From NCBI RefSeq assembly GCF_003932895.1, contig NZ_RQYW01000001.1:1-64000 (forward strand): a stretch of DNA of 64,000 bases, in the 5' to 3' direction. The stretch is from Leptotrichia sp. OH3620_COT-345 (GTDB taxonomy: Bacteria; Fusobacteriota; Fusobacteriia; Fusobacteriales; Leptotrichiaceae). Every line of letters begins with the position of its first letter. The first letter of the stretch is position 1. A program made the translations under genes and the position numbers. Positions 55,533 through 64,000 of this stretch are shown here, in pieces. The notes under the pieces are model-generated. The model ran no database searches, had not been told where the DNA came from, and saw nothing but the letters and a program-made list of their open reading frames with translations.

Positions 55533-56270
55533 TTTATTACCTCCCTGTACAAATAGTGTATCTGCTAAGTTAATAAGTAAATTTTATTATTTAACAGACT
55601 TTATAATTTCAATTTATATGAAATAATTGTTATAAGTAAAATTAGATAGGTTAATATTAGTCATATTTATCCTTCATCCTTATAGTATAACAAGTGTTAT
55701 TATATCACAAAGATGAAGCAATAACAATATAAACTTAATTATCAATTTTTAATTAAAAGTGAAAAAAGAGCCCCGAAGGGCTCAAAAAGGAGTTTATGAA
55801 GAAAAAAGTATATTGCTTTTGGTCAACATAAGTATAACGTTTTACAATTAGTTTCCACTTTGGAAGATATTTGTTTTATATTTGGAATCTGATAGTATTC
55901 CGGTAGAAATATAATTTATTGAAATAGGGTAGTAATTTTATATAGATATTTTGATTTATATTTTTAGTTTTAAATCCGTTTTATACATAACATATATTAT
56001 CGGACCTAAAATAAAAATTTTATATTAACAATCAATTTATCATATTTACTCAATTAACATTAAATATAAAAGACTTCTTATAATATTTTCTTATTAGTTA
56101 CATTCATTTTTATTTTAAAACTATATCTGTCCATTTTGGAAATTAATTTATCATATTATCAAAAATATTATATAAAAATATAAAATTTTTTTTAATTCCA
56201 AAATTCTAATTCGCCTTTTAAATTTCTCAATATATGTCGTTTGTATCTTTAAAAATATGTAAAAAATAAT
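55533..56270. other. Gene-free region with an orphan GC-rich terminator
   Basis: About 740 bases without a recognised gene. The main structure is the leftward terminator at 55762-55783. The 490 bases to its right, up to the BECR-like gene, could be a long 3' UTR or hold an unrecognised small RNA; I see no conserved RNA fold. A leftward ACGTTATACT (near 55840) could be a -10 region. Confidence 0.4.
55762..55783 (-). terminator. Strong leftward Rho-independent terminator
   Basis: GAGCCC (55768-55773), loop CGAA, GGGCTC (55778-55783). On the minus strand the stem is followed by TTTTTT. It is one of the most GC-rich structures in the window and ends a leftward transcript arriving from the BECR-like gene or from an unannotated RNA between 55784 and 56270. 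Confidence 0.85.
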
Positions 56271-56651
56271 TTATAAATTAATTTTGCTATCTCTTATATA
56301 CTTATAATAAATATTTTTTTCTTTTAAAAAATTTATATCATCTACAGAAAATGCTGTCAAAATGAATCTTGTACGACGTACATTTTTTTGATTTGATACA
56401 ACTACAAAATAATAATTTTTTTCTATTTTTTTTTGATAAAAATGTTCTTTTTTAGAATTAGACCGTTTGGTCACATAATCAGGATTAATTAAAACATTAC
56501 TTATAATTTCAAGTGTTATATTAGAATGTTTTTTTAAAATATGCTCTTCAAATTGTTTTTTATTTAATATAACTTCGGTGTGAAGTTTAGCATAAAATTT
56601 ATATATTTCTATTTTTTTTCCTGTTTTTGTGTATCTTATTTTGATTTCCAA
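56271..56651 (-). CDS. Small basic protein resembling BECR-fold (PBECR-type) nucleases
   Basis: The 126-residue basic protein shows a pattern like that of phage-barnase-EndoU-colicin E5/RelE (PBECR) nuclease domains: VILNKKQFEEHILKKHSN, then a helix leading to LINPDYVTKR, then strand-rich ENYYFVVVSNQ-like and RTRFILTAFSVDD. His, Arg/Lys and Thr/Ser residues fit an RNase-type active site, but this is by eye. It starts at TTG 7 bases after GGAG, 57 bases behind the TRIC channel gene. No obvious immunity or antitoxin gene follows. It may be a solitary toxin-like domain. Confidence 0.55.
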   Translation of the reverse strand: MEIKIRYTKTGKKIEIYKFYAKLHTEVILNKKQFEEHILKKHSNITLEIISNVLINPDYVTKRSNSKKEHFYQKKIEKNYYFVVVSNQKNVRRTRFILTAFSVDDINFLKEKNIYYKYIRDSKINL

Positions 56652-56708
56652 TTTATTTCTCCAGTTTTATGTCATTTATTTAAGTCCGATAATATTTTAT
56701 ATTTTAAA

Positions 56709-57371
56709 TTATTCTATTTTAGTTTTGGGTAAATTTATTTTATATTTTATAACTATCAATCTTATTACTAAAATTATAATAAATAAAACTATCATTGTCG
56801 GTATTCTTAAAAACTTAAATTTTATTACAAATATATGATAAACTATTCCTCCGCCAAAAGCTAATACTGCATAAATATCTTCTTTTAATACTATAGGAAT
56901 TTCGGTGACAAGTAAATCTCTGACTATTCCTCCTCCTACTCCTGTAAGTACAGCTAAAGTAGCAGTTGTTACTATATTCAGCCCCATACTTATACTTTTA
57001 TTTGCACCTATCAGTGTAAATGCAGCAAGCCCTACTGAATCAAATATAAGATTTGAAATAATAACTAACCTGTAAAGTTTTATTTTTTTCTGCCAAGATA
57101 TTTTTATTCGTTTTTTTATTTTATTCATAAATACACAAATTATTCCTGAAGATATGACAGCTATGTATAATGCCTCAGGATTTACAAGAGCGTCAGGAAT
57201 CTGATTTACTAATATATCACGTAAAATCCCTCCACCACAAGCTGTAAGTATAGCAAGTAAAGTTATACCAAATATATCAAGATTATGTTTTATTCCTTTT
57301 AATGCTCCTGAAGCTGCAAACGCTACAGTTCCTACATAATTACATATTATTAAAAATGTTTCAAATTTCAA
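56709..57371 (-). CDS. Trimeric intracellular cation (TRIC) channel family protein
   Basis: The 220-residue membrane protein consists of two repeats of the UPF0126/TRIC motif: AFAASGALKGIKHNLDIFG with TACGGGILRDILVNQIPDA, and GLAAFTLIGANKSISMGLN with TGVGGGIVRDLLVTEIPIV. Seven helices are expected. The glycine-rich GGGxxRD motifs line the pore in bacterial TRIC channels (YicG/YadS), which conduct K+ or other cations. The start is uncertain: the reading frame opens at TTG without a good ribosome binding site. Confidence 0.87.
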   Translation of the reverse strand: MKFETFLIICNYVGTVAFAASGALKGIKHNLDIFGITLLAILTACGGGILRDILVNQIPDALVNPEALYIAVISSGIICVFMNKIKKRIKISWQKKIKLYRLVIISNLIFDSVGLAAFTLIGANKSISMGLNIVTTATLAVLTGVGGGIVRDLLVTEIPIVLKEDIYAVLAFGGGIVYHIFVIKFKFLRIPTMIVLFIIILVIRLIVIKYKINLPKTKIE

Positions 57372-57584
57372 TTTTTTGTTAAACAGTTTTGAAAATAAGA
57401 ATTTCTTTAAAACCGTTTTTCTCCTTTATACAATAAATTTACGTTAATTAAAGATAACGTATAATCCTTTTTCTATATATTTTGCCTAAAATTATTTTTC
57501 ATTTTAATTTTATGGAAAATAATATTTTTTAATTTTAAAAAGATTTTTTATTCAAATCATTTAAAAATAATAAAATTCTTATAT

Positions 57585-60500
57585 TTATTCATATAAATCA
57601 TATATTAGTTCCTGAGGTATTTTATGTTTGAGTTTCCATAATATGGTCATCGGTTTATCCCCGTAACTTTTATAATAATATGCATTTCCTAAATATATGA
57701 AAGGATTAGTTTTATTATTACTCATAAATGCATATTTTCTTATAAATATATGAACTTTTATATTTTTTTCTTTGTGTTTTATAAACATCTGACCTACACT
57801 CGATTTATGAAAAGTTTTGGGCTGGCTTATCCATTGAATTATATCGTCAGCGTGGAGAGAGTTATCATATTTAAGGTTTTCTTGGACTATATGTGATTTA
57901 TCGTTTGTGATGAATAGACATATATCTTTATCAGTATTTGCATATCCTGCACGCCATGTTCCTTTAGGTACTTTAGAATCAAGCAATATCTGCAAATCTA
58001 TCCTCATATATTCTTTATAAGTAATCAGTACATTTTCATTAAATTCTTCTAAATCATTTTTTCTGAATTCATTTAACCCTAACATTAATAAATGTTCCAA
58101 TCTTTTTTCAAATTCCGAATGTTTATTCAAAAATAGTTCTTCATATTCAGATGAAATTTTATATCCATATAATCTACTTTCAAGTATATTATCTTCAATT
58201 AATTCCTGAAAAATTCTGTTTATTAAATATAATTTCTGAAAGTCTGATTTCATATTGAAATATTTTTTATATTCCTGTATGACAATTTCTTGAGTTATAT
58301 AAGTAATCTTTTCAAATTTATGTTTTAAAAAATATTTTATTATTAAATAAGTAAAAGGTTCAATTAATTTCAATTTTTTTTCTAAATAACTTAAAAATAA
58401 ATTTTCTTTATTATTCAACTTGTATTTTTGAAGAAAATTTGAATTCTCAAAATGTAATTGTGCATTATAAAAAGATTCCAACTTTAAAACCAATTCTACA
58501 TATAATTCCATATTTGAATCAAAATCTGAAATTTCCAAAATTTCATTTTCAGATTTTCCAATTTCCATCTTATATTCCTGATATATTTCTTTCAATGTAT
58601 TTCGTGAATTAAAATTAATTTTTTCAATTTTTTCTATAATTCTTTCCTGACATATACGATCAAGTTCGATATAAGAAGCTCCCGGAATATTTGAAAACTG
58701 ATTTTTTATTTCATCTATTATTTTTTCTTTTTTGTCATACAAAAAACTTCTATTATGAATTTCTTCAGAAAATACTTTAGTAATCAAATAATCTTTTTTA
58801 TGATTTCCAATAAAATCAATTATTGTAACAAAATCTTTATTTTTAGATTTTCTGAGCCCTCTTCCTATCTGCTGTATAAATACTGTTGAAGATAAAGTCG
58901 GTCTTAAAAATAAAAGAAGATTTATATCGGGAATATCAATTCCTTCATTTAAAATATCAACAGCACACAGTATTTCTATTTTCTTTCTTTTAAATTTTTC
59001 TAAAATTTTAGACCGATCGGTCATATTAGTTTTTGAAGTTATTATTTCACTTTTATATCCTCTTTCCAAAAAATTTTTTTTCATATATTCAGCATGTTTT
59101 ACATTTTGACAAAATGCTACAGCACTCATTTTATTTCCATCATACCCAAATTTGTTAATCTTTTCTATTATATAATCAACTCTCTCTAATTCGGATAACT
59201 GACTTAAAAGTATTTCTTCATTGTAATTCCCATTTTTGTAAGGGATATTTTCATAATTTACTGTATCATCAACACCAAAATAATGGAAAGGAACTATAAG
59301 ATCTTTCTCCATAGCTTTTTTTAATCCCATTTCTCCAACTAAATTATAATTGCATAAAGCTAATATATCTTTCCCGTCCATACGTTCGGGAGTGGCGGTA
59401 AGTCCCAGTAAAAATTCAGGTTCAAAATAATTTATAATTTTGTTATAGCTTTCCGCACTTGCATGATGAAATTCATCTATTACTATATAATCAAACTTAT
59501 TTTTATCAAATTTTTCATAACAACTACGTAAAGATTGAACTGAAGCAAAAATTATATCAGCCTGAGTTTTTTTTTCTCCTTTGAACATTCTTCCAAATAT
59601 ATTTTTATCTATATTCAGTATGTCGGAAAATACATTTATAGCATTTTCCAATAGCTCTTCCCTATGAGCGATGAATAAAAATTTTATTCTTTTAATACCG
59701 ACATTTTCCCTATTATGTCCGATAATATTTTTGTTTTTATTATAATTTTTTATATCCATTGCCGCTAAATATGTTTTTCCCGTACCTGTAGCTGCTACTA
59801 CAAGTCCGCGTTTATTTCCATTTTTTCTTGTATCTTCAAGTTTTTTAAGAATTTCTTCTTGCATACCGTTAGGTTCGAATTGACCTGTTTGATTTTTTAT
59901 TTTTCTATAATCAAATGTATTTTGAGGTTTATTATTGTTTTTATAATGTTCATATTTGATTATAAAATCTTCTGAAAGCTCTACAGCTTCATTACTATAC
60001 CAAAGTTTTTTGAACTGTTCCATAGATTTTTCATAAATATTGAAAAAATCTCCTCCTGTAAGTTTTAAATTCCACTCTTCAGCTGAATATAAAGCACTCT
60101 GACTGATATTTGATGAGCCTATTATACAAGTGTGATATTTTTCTTTTTGAAATAAATATGCCTTTGTATGAAAACTCTCATTGGAATTATTGTATATTTT
60201 TACTTTTATATTTTTATAGGAAAAAAGTTTTTTAAGTGCTTTAGGATCGGTTATATTCAAATAAACTGATGTAATAATTTCCCCTTTTACACCTTTTGCT
60301 TCAAGTTCGTCAAAAATACTTATGAGTAGCTGTATTCCTGAATATCTTATAAAACTTACTATAAAATAAAATTTTTTACAACTTAAAAGCTCTTTTTTTA
60401 AATAAACAAAAAAATTCATAAATTTGGCCTTTTCATTAATAATAAGCATATTGGGTTTATCATTTAAAGCTGAACCGCTATCTATTCTAAGAGGAATTTC

Positions 60501-60680
60501 AAGTTTTTTATTAATCTGATTTTCAGTATATTCCAATACTCCTTGAAAATCTTTTTTTTCAATAAAACCGGAAATGTTACGTGAAAAATATTCTGAAACT
60601 TCAAATTTCAAAATTTCAGAATAACTTTCGACATTTATAATTTCTCCATTCTTATTATTTTTTTCCAGTAAAATTCCCAT
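57585..60680 (-). CDS. PLD-nuclease/SF2 helicase fusion with DUF3427-like C-terminus
   Basis: The 1031-residue protein has an N-terminal phospholipase D-like nuclease (about 80-230; HxK motif HTKAYLFQKEKYHTCIIGSSNIS). A superfamily 2 helicase core follows: Walker A VAATGTGKTYLA near 294, DEFH box VIDEFHHASAE, LTATPERMDG, and motif VI QQIGRGLRKSKNK. A long C-terminal region (about 660-1031) resembles DUF3427. Such proteins are found in DNA repair and predicted phage-defence contexts. It lies 32 bases behind a DEDDh exonuclease gene, suggesting they act on the same DNA ends. Confidence 0.85.
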   Translation of the reverse strand: MGILLEKNNKNGEIINVESYSEILKFEVSEYFSRNISGFIEKKDFQGVLEYTENQINKKLEIPLRIDSGSALNDKPNMLIINEKAKFMNFFVYLKKELLSCKKFYFIVSFIRYSGIQLLISIFDELEAKGVKGEIITSVYLNITDPKALKKLFSYKNIKVKIYNNSNESFHTKAYLFQKEKYHTCIIGSSNISQSALYSAEEWNLKLTGGDFFNIYEKSMEQFKKLWYSNEAVELSEDFIIKYEHYKNNNKPQNTFDYRKIKNQTGQFEPNGMQEEILKKLEDTRKNGNKRGLVVAATGTGKTYLAAMDIKNYNKNKNIIGHNRENVGIKRIKFLFIAHREELLENAINVFSDILNIDKNIFGRMFKGEKKTQADIIFASVQSLRSCYEKFDKNKFDYIVIDEFHHASAESYNKIINYFEPEFLLGLTATPERMDGKDILALCNYNLVGEMGLKKAMEKDLIVPFHYFGVDDTVNYENIPYKNGNYNEEILLSQLSELERVDYIIEKINKFGYDGNKMSAVAFCQNVKHAEYMKKNFLERGYKSEIITSKTNMTDRSKILEKFKRKKIEILCAVDILNEGIDIPDINLLLFLRPTLSSTVFIQQIGRGLRKSKNKDFVTIIDFIGNHKKDYLITKVFSEEIHNRSFLYDKKEKIIDEIKNQFSNIPGASYIELDRICQERIIEKIEKINFNSRNTLKEIYQEYKMEIGKSENEILEISDFDSNMELYVELVLKLESFYNAQLHFENSNFLQKYKLNNKENLFLSYLEKKLKLIEPFTYLIIKYFLKHKFEKITYITQEIVIQEYKKYFNMKSDFQKLYLINRIFQELIEDNILESRLYGYKISSEYEELFLNKHSEFEKRLEHLLMLGLNEFRKNDLEEFNENVLITYKEYMRIDLQILLDSKVPKGTWRAGYANTDKDICLFITNDKSHIVQENLKYDNSLHADDIIQWISQPKTFHKSSVGQMFIKHKEKNIKVHIFIRKYAFMSNNKTNPFIYLGNAYYYKSYGDKPMTILWKLKHKIPQELIYDLYE

Positions 60681-60712
60681 TCATTTTCTCCAAATTTATG
60701 AATTAATTATTT

Positions 60713-61300
60713 TTATTCTTTTTCCAGAAAACCGTTTACCCTTATTTTTCCAAAAGAATTTTTTGACATTTTATAAAATACTCTGAATGTAATTAGAACA
60801 TCATATAAACTTTCGTGAAGCTGATTTTCGTCCATAGGCACATTATAAAACTTGGCACACTCCATTAATTTTGGCCATTTATATGAACCATAATCATTAA
60901 GTCCGACTCTTACTATATCTACATTTTCCATCATTGTATCAAACTGATTTTTCAGAGGAAAAGGAATAAAACTCCTGTCAAATTTTATATTGTGTGCTAC
61001 AAAATGTTTTGTATCCTGACAATATAAATAAAATGAGTCCATATCTTCTTTGAAAGTCAATGGATAATCTGTTCCATTTCTTTTTTGGGAAATAACATCA
61101 TCAGTCAAGCCGTTTACATTAATAGCACCAAAATCTATAGGCTCTCCCTCATTTCTAAAATAAAATCTGTCATATTCTGAAACTTTTTCCCAGTTCTTTT
61201 TTTCAAAATCATAACTTACTTTTATTGCAGATATTGATAAAACTGAACTTCCTACTTTTCCGTTTGTTTCAACATCAAAAAATATAATATTTTTTTTCAT
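60713..61300 (-). CDS. DnaQ-like 3'-5' exonuclease (DEDDh)
   Basis: The 195-residue nuclease has the DEDDh set: FFDVETNGK (Asp and Glu), FVAHNIKFDRSFI (Asp), and HESLYDVLITFRVF (His and Asp). Members of this family trim DNA or RNA 3' ends as proofreading or stand-alone enzymes. It sits 27 bases after lepA and 32 bases before the PLD-helicase gene, all on the minus strand, so the three are probably co-transcribed. Confidence 0.85.
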   Translation of the reverse strand: MKKNIIFFDVETNGKVGSSVLSISAIKVSYDFEKKNWEKVSEYDRFYFRNEGEPIDFGAINVNGLTDDVISQKRNGTDYPLTFKEDMDSFYLYCQDTKHFVAHNIKFDRSFIPFPLKNQFDTMMENVDIVRVGLNDYGSYKWPKLMECAKFYNVPMDENQLHESLYDVLITFRVFYKMSKNSFGKIRVNGFLEKE

Positions 61301-61327
61301 AATCGACCTCTCTTAATTAAGGCTATT

Positions 61328-63124
61328 TTAATCATTTAACTTCAGTACCGATAAAAATGCCTCTTGCGGTATTTCTACATTACCAATAGCCTTCATACGT
61401 TTTTTCCCCTCTTTTTGTTTCTCTAACAACTTTTTCTTACGTGTTATATCTCCTCCGTAACATTTTGCCAATACATTTTTTCTAAGTGCTTTTATTGTTT
61501 CACGAGCAATAATTTTTGTCCCTAAAGCTGCTTGTAGCGGTATTTCAAACTGTTGTCTCGGTATAACATCCTTCAGTTTTTCTACTATTGTTCTTCCTCT
61601 ATAATAAGCATTATCCTTATGAGCAATAAAAGAAAAAGCATCTACAGGATTTCCACTCACAAGTATGTCCACTTTTACAAGATCTGATTCTTTATATCCT
61701 ATCATTTCATACTCAAATGAAGCGTATCCTTTTGTTCTTGATTTCAGCTTGTCATAAAAGTCTATTACTATTTCAGCCAAAGGTAAATCATAACTTATCA
61801 TTGTTCTTGTATCATCCAAATAATTCATTGTTAGAAATGTTCCTCTTTTTTCTTGACACAATTCCATAACATTTCCCACATAATCTTTAGGTACGATAAT
61901 TGTTCCTTTCACATAAGGCTCTTCTATATATTTCTTTCCTACGGGAAATTCTGCCGGATTGTCTATTATGAGCATTTCTCCCAGTTCATTAGTTACATGA
62001 TATTCAACCGATGGTGCTGTAGATATTAAATCAATGTTAAATTCTCGTCTAAGTCTTTCAACTATAATTTCCATATGCAGCAGACCTAAAAAACCGCATC
62101 TGAAACCGAATCCCAGAGCAAGGGATGTCTCGGGAGTATAAGTCAATGAAGCATCATTCAGTTGAAGTTTCTCCAAAGCTTCTCTTAAATCTTCATAGTC
62201 ATCGGTAGAAATAGGATAAACTCCCGCAAAGACCATACTCAGTGCCGGTCTGTATCCCGCTAAAGGTAGTTCTGTAGGTTTTTTAACATGCGTTATTGTA
62301 TCTCCTACCTGAGTATCTTTTATTGATTTTATTCCTGTAATTATATATCCTACGGAACCTACAGTCAGTTCTTTCACTTCTTTCATTTTAGGAGAAAAAA
62401 TTCCCACCTCAAGAATATCAAATTCTTTTCCTGTAGACATGATTTTAATTTTGTCTCCTTTGGAAAGTTTTCCTTCTACTATTCTTATATATGTAATTAC
62501 TCCTCTAAAATCATCATAATGCGAATCAAATATTAAAGCTTTCAAAGGAGCATCAATATTTCCCGCAGGAGCAGGAATATATTCTATTATCGATTCCAGA
62601 AGATTTTCTATTCCAAGTCCTGTTTTTCCTGATACTAATACAGCATTATCAGATGGAAGACCTATAACATCTTCTATTTCCATCTTTACTTTATCAGGAT
62701 CTGCCGATGGCAAATCTACTTTATTTATGACAGGCAATATTTCCAAATCATTTTCCAGAGCGAGATATACATTTGCCAATGTCTGTGCTTCTATTCCCTG
62801 AGCTGCATCTACTACAAGAAGAGCTCCGTCACATGCAGCTAAAGATCTTGATACTTCATAAATAAAATCAACATGACCCGGTGTATCTATAAGATTAAAC
62901 TCATAAATTTCCCCATTTTTAGATTTATAGTTCAAAGTTACTGCCTGAGCTTTTATAGTTATCCCTTTTTCACGTTCCAAATCCATACTGTCAAGCAGCT
63001 GGTCTTTCATTTCCCTTTCAGTAACTGTTCCTGTTACTTCAAGAAGTCTGTCGGCAATTGTGGATTTTCCGTGATCAATATGAGCTATTATAGAAAAATT
63101 ACGTTTGTTTTTTTGATTCAGCAT
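61328..63124 (-). CDS. lepA: Elongation factor 4 (LepA)
   Basis: The 598-residue translational GTPase has the G1 loop [16 protein letters not shown], switch region [12 protein letters not shown]3 DTPGHVDF and G4 NKVDLPSAD. The LepA-specific C-terminal domain includes [29 protein letters not shown] near the end. Length matches the family (about 600). It heads the minus-strand group with the exonuclease and helicase genes and is divergent from mscL. Confidence 0.95.
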   Translation of the reverse strand: MLNQKNKRNFSIIAHIDHGKSTIADRLLEVTGTVTEREMKDQLLDSMDLEREKGITIKAQAVTLNYKSKNGEIYEFNLIDTPGHVDFIYEVSRSLAACDGALLVVDAAQGIEAQTLANVYLALENDLEILPVINKVDLPSADPDKVKMEIEDVIGLPSDNAVLVSGKTGLGIENLLESIIEYIPAPAGNIDAPLKALIFDSHYDDFRGVITYIRIVEGKLSKGDKIKIMSTGKEFDILEVGIFSPKMKEVKELTVGSVGYIITGIKSIKDTQVGDTITHVKKPTELPLAGYRPALSMVFAGVYPISTDDYEDLREALEKLQLNDASLTYTPETSLALGFGFRCGFLGLLHMEIIVERLRREFNIDLISTAPSVEYHVTNELGEMLIIDNPAEFPVGKKYIEEPYVKGTIIVPKDYVGNVMELCQEKRGTFLTMNYLDDTRTMISYDLPLAEIVIDFYDKLKSRTKGYASFEYEMIGYKESDLVKVDILVSGNPVDAFSFIAHKDNAYYRGRTIVEKLKDVIPRQQFEIPLQAALGTKIIARETIKALRKNVLAKCYGGDITRKKKLLEKQKEGKKRMKAIGNVEIPQEAFLSVLKLND

Positions 63125-63255
63125 TTAAAATACTCCTCCGATTATAGCTATTTACTTTACTAAATATTATATAATATGTAGCAATTTATTTCAAGTTGCT
63201 TTTTTTTTAAATATATTTTATAATATACGATATTTATGAGAGGAGATAAAATTGA

Positions 63256-63654
63256 ATGTTTAAGGAATTTAAAGAATTTATTTCAAAAGGAAATGTCATG
63301 GATTTGGCAATTGGGGTTATTATAGGTGGAGCTTTCGGTAAAATAGTAACTTCATTGGTTGACGATATGATTATGCCTATTTTGGGTATCATTCTCGGAA
63401 AAATTAATTTTACGGCTCTTAAACTCGTTATTACACCTGCTGAAGGGGATAATCCGGAAGTAGCTGTATTATACGGTAATTTTATACAGAATATAGTTAA
63501 TTTTCTAATAATGGCTTTTGTTATTTTTCTAATGGTAAAAGCGATCAATAAATTAAGAAAACCTGCTGAAGTTGTAGAGGAAAAAATTGAGGAAATCCCA
63601 ACAAAAGAGCAAGTACTATTGGCTGAAATAAGAGATATACTGAAAAATAAGTAA
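63256..63654 (+). CDS. mscL: Large-conductance mechanosensitive channel MscL
   Basis: The 132-residue channel opens under membrane tension to release solutes. It has the N-terminal amphipathic helix MFKEFKEFISKGNVMDLAIG, the pore helix VIIGGAFGKIVTSLVDDMIMPILG, a periplasmic loop, the second helix FLIMAFVIFLMVKAINKL, and a C-terminal bundle ending LAEIRDILKNK. It is divergent from lepA and preceded by GAGAGGAG. Confidence 0.94.
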   Translation: MFKEFKEFISKGNVMDLAIGVIIGGAFGKIVTSLVDDMIMPILGIILGKINFTALKLVITPAEGDNPEVAVLYGNFIQNIVNFLIMAFVIFLMVKAINKLRKPAEVVEEKIEEIPTKEQVLLAEIRDILKNK

Positions 63655-63665
63655 ATTTATAAATT

Positions 63666-63690
63666 AGAGGAGGAGAATCTCCTCTTTTTT
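63666..63690 (+). terminator. Terminator of mscL
   Basis: AGAGGAG (63666-63672), 6-base loop, CTCCTCT (63679-63685), then TTTTT. Directly after the mscL stop codon. Confidence 0.88.
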
Positions 63691-63843
63691 ACTGTATAAT
63701 TTAAGTATTTAAGAAAAAATAATAAAAGCTCCGACATTCAATTTTTTTAAAAATACGAATTATACTTGAAAAAGCAAAAATTTAATATGTTACAGCATAA
63801 TTCATATTTTTGAAAGTTAAAAAATTTAATAGTTAATTAAAAT

Positions 63844-63867
63844 GTGAGGTTAATAATAATCCCTCAC
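63844..63867 (-). terminator. Terminator of queH
   Basis: GTGAGG (63844-63849) pairs with CCTCAC (63862-63867). It lies 7 bases past the queH stop codon on the minus strand; only a weak T-rich stretch follows. Confidence 0.55.
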
Positions 63868-63874
63868 TAAAAAA

Positions 63875-64000
63875 TTATTTATATAAATTCAAGTCAATAC
63901 CCTGATTCATCGCAGCAAACACGCATCCACAATAGCACTGTCTGTATACGTCATATTCCTTACACATTTCAACTGAACGACTGTAACCGTTATTTTTTTT
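63875..64000 (-). CDS. queH: Epoxyqueuosine reductase QueH, C-terminal fragment
   Basis: The last 41 codons of a minus-strand gene run out of the window at its right edge. The reading KKNNGYSRSVEMCKEYDVYR followed by QCYCGCVF matches the conserved C-terminus of the QueH (DUF208) family, including the CxxC-type cysteine pair used for iron-sulfur binding. QueH carries out the last step of queuosine tRNA modification. Only the end is visible, so completeness of the gene cannot be judged. Confidence 0.85.
   Translation of the reverse strand, partial: KKNNGYSRSVEMCKEYDVYRQCYCGCVFAAMNQGIDLNLYK

Noticed and set aside
55796-55831. 11-codon ORF after AAGGAG beside the GC-rich terminator
   Set aside because: Far too short and without a rightward promoter; the adjacent hairpin is oriented for leftward transcription.
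1-64000. CRISPR array, insertion sequence, prophage or tRNA/rRNA genes
   Set aside because: No regularly spaced repeats, transposase or integrase motifs, phage structural genes or tRNA T-loop/acceptor patterns were recognised on either strand.

Overview
The window is AT-rich DNA (judged by eye, not computed) from a diderm anaerobe, most likely a Fusobacteriota member of the Leptotrichia/Sebaldella type. The evidence is the dominance of AGA arginine codons, strong AAAGGAGG-type ribosome binding sites, a TolC-like outer-membrane factor beside a MacA/MacB-like efflux pump, a secreted barrel-like protein, and Firmicutes-like catabolic genes. Genus is an inference. No rRNA, tRNA, CRISPR array or insertion sequence was recognised.

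Layout. 0.5-7.4 kb: an AI-2E-family transporter on the minus strand, then a PadR regulator with a TolC/MacA/MacB efflux operon. 7.5-19.4 kb: a nucleoside and ribose salvage region with two nucleoside hydrolases, a ribokinase, a BMP-type nucleoside ABC importer, an M20 hydrolase, a GATase1-like protein and a LacI regulator. Two copies of a LacI-type operator flank the ribokinase gene. 20.1-26.5 kb: PTS EIICB, aldo/keto reductase, a Wzz-like protein, an aminotransferase and RlmD. 26.6-33.5 kb: a compact candidate RiPP locus with a 5'-UTR inverted repeat, two candidate tiny peptide genes, a fused leader-binding/E1-like/YcaO protein, two ABC half-exporters whose arginine codons differ from the host, and the remains of a MerR-like regulator. 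33.6-38.4 kb: an island of unrecognised membrane proteins bounded by diverged direct repeats; its first gene has a one-base frameshift in an A-run. 38.7-53.2 kb: an ATP-grasp/esterase pair, a heterodimeric ABC exporter, a YdcF-like protein, GalU, a secreted barrel-like protein, NnrD/E, RibF, ScpA and MurJ. 54-63.1 kb, minus strand: an orphan acyl-CoA dehydrogenase, a possible BECR-type nuclease, a TRIC-family channel, a PLD/SF2-helicase fusion, a DEDDh exonuclease and LepA. 63.2-64 kb: MscL and the C-terminal end of QueH.

The best candidate for something undescribed is the YcaO locus. Neither candidate peptide contains cysteine. The YcaO protein lacks the proline-rich C-terminus usual for azoline-forming cyclodehydratases, and no SagB-like dehydrogenase or TfuA partner is nearby. 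The chemistry could therefore be an unusual oxazoline, an amidine or another backbone modification. Second-tier leads are the nucleoside cluster with its unassigned M20 and GATase1-like enzymes, and the helicase/nuclease/exonuclease operon with a possible RNase-like gene downstream.
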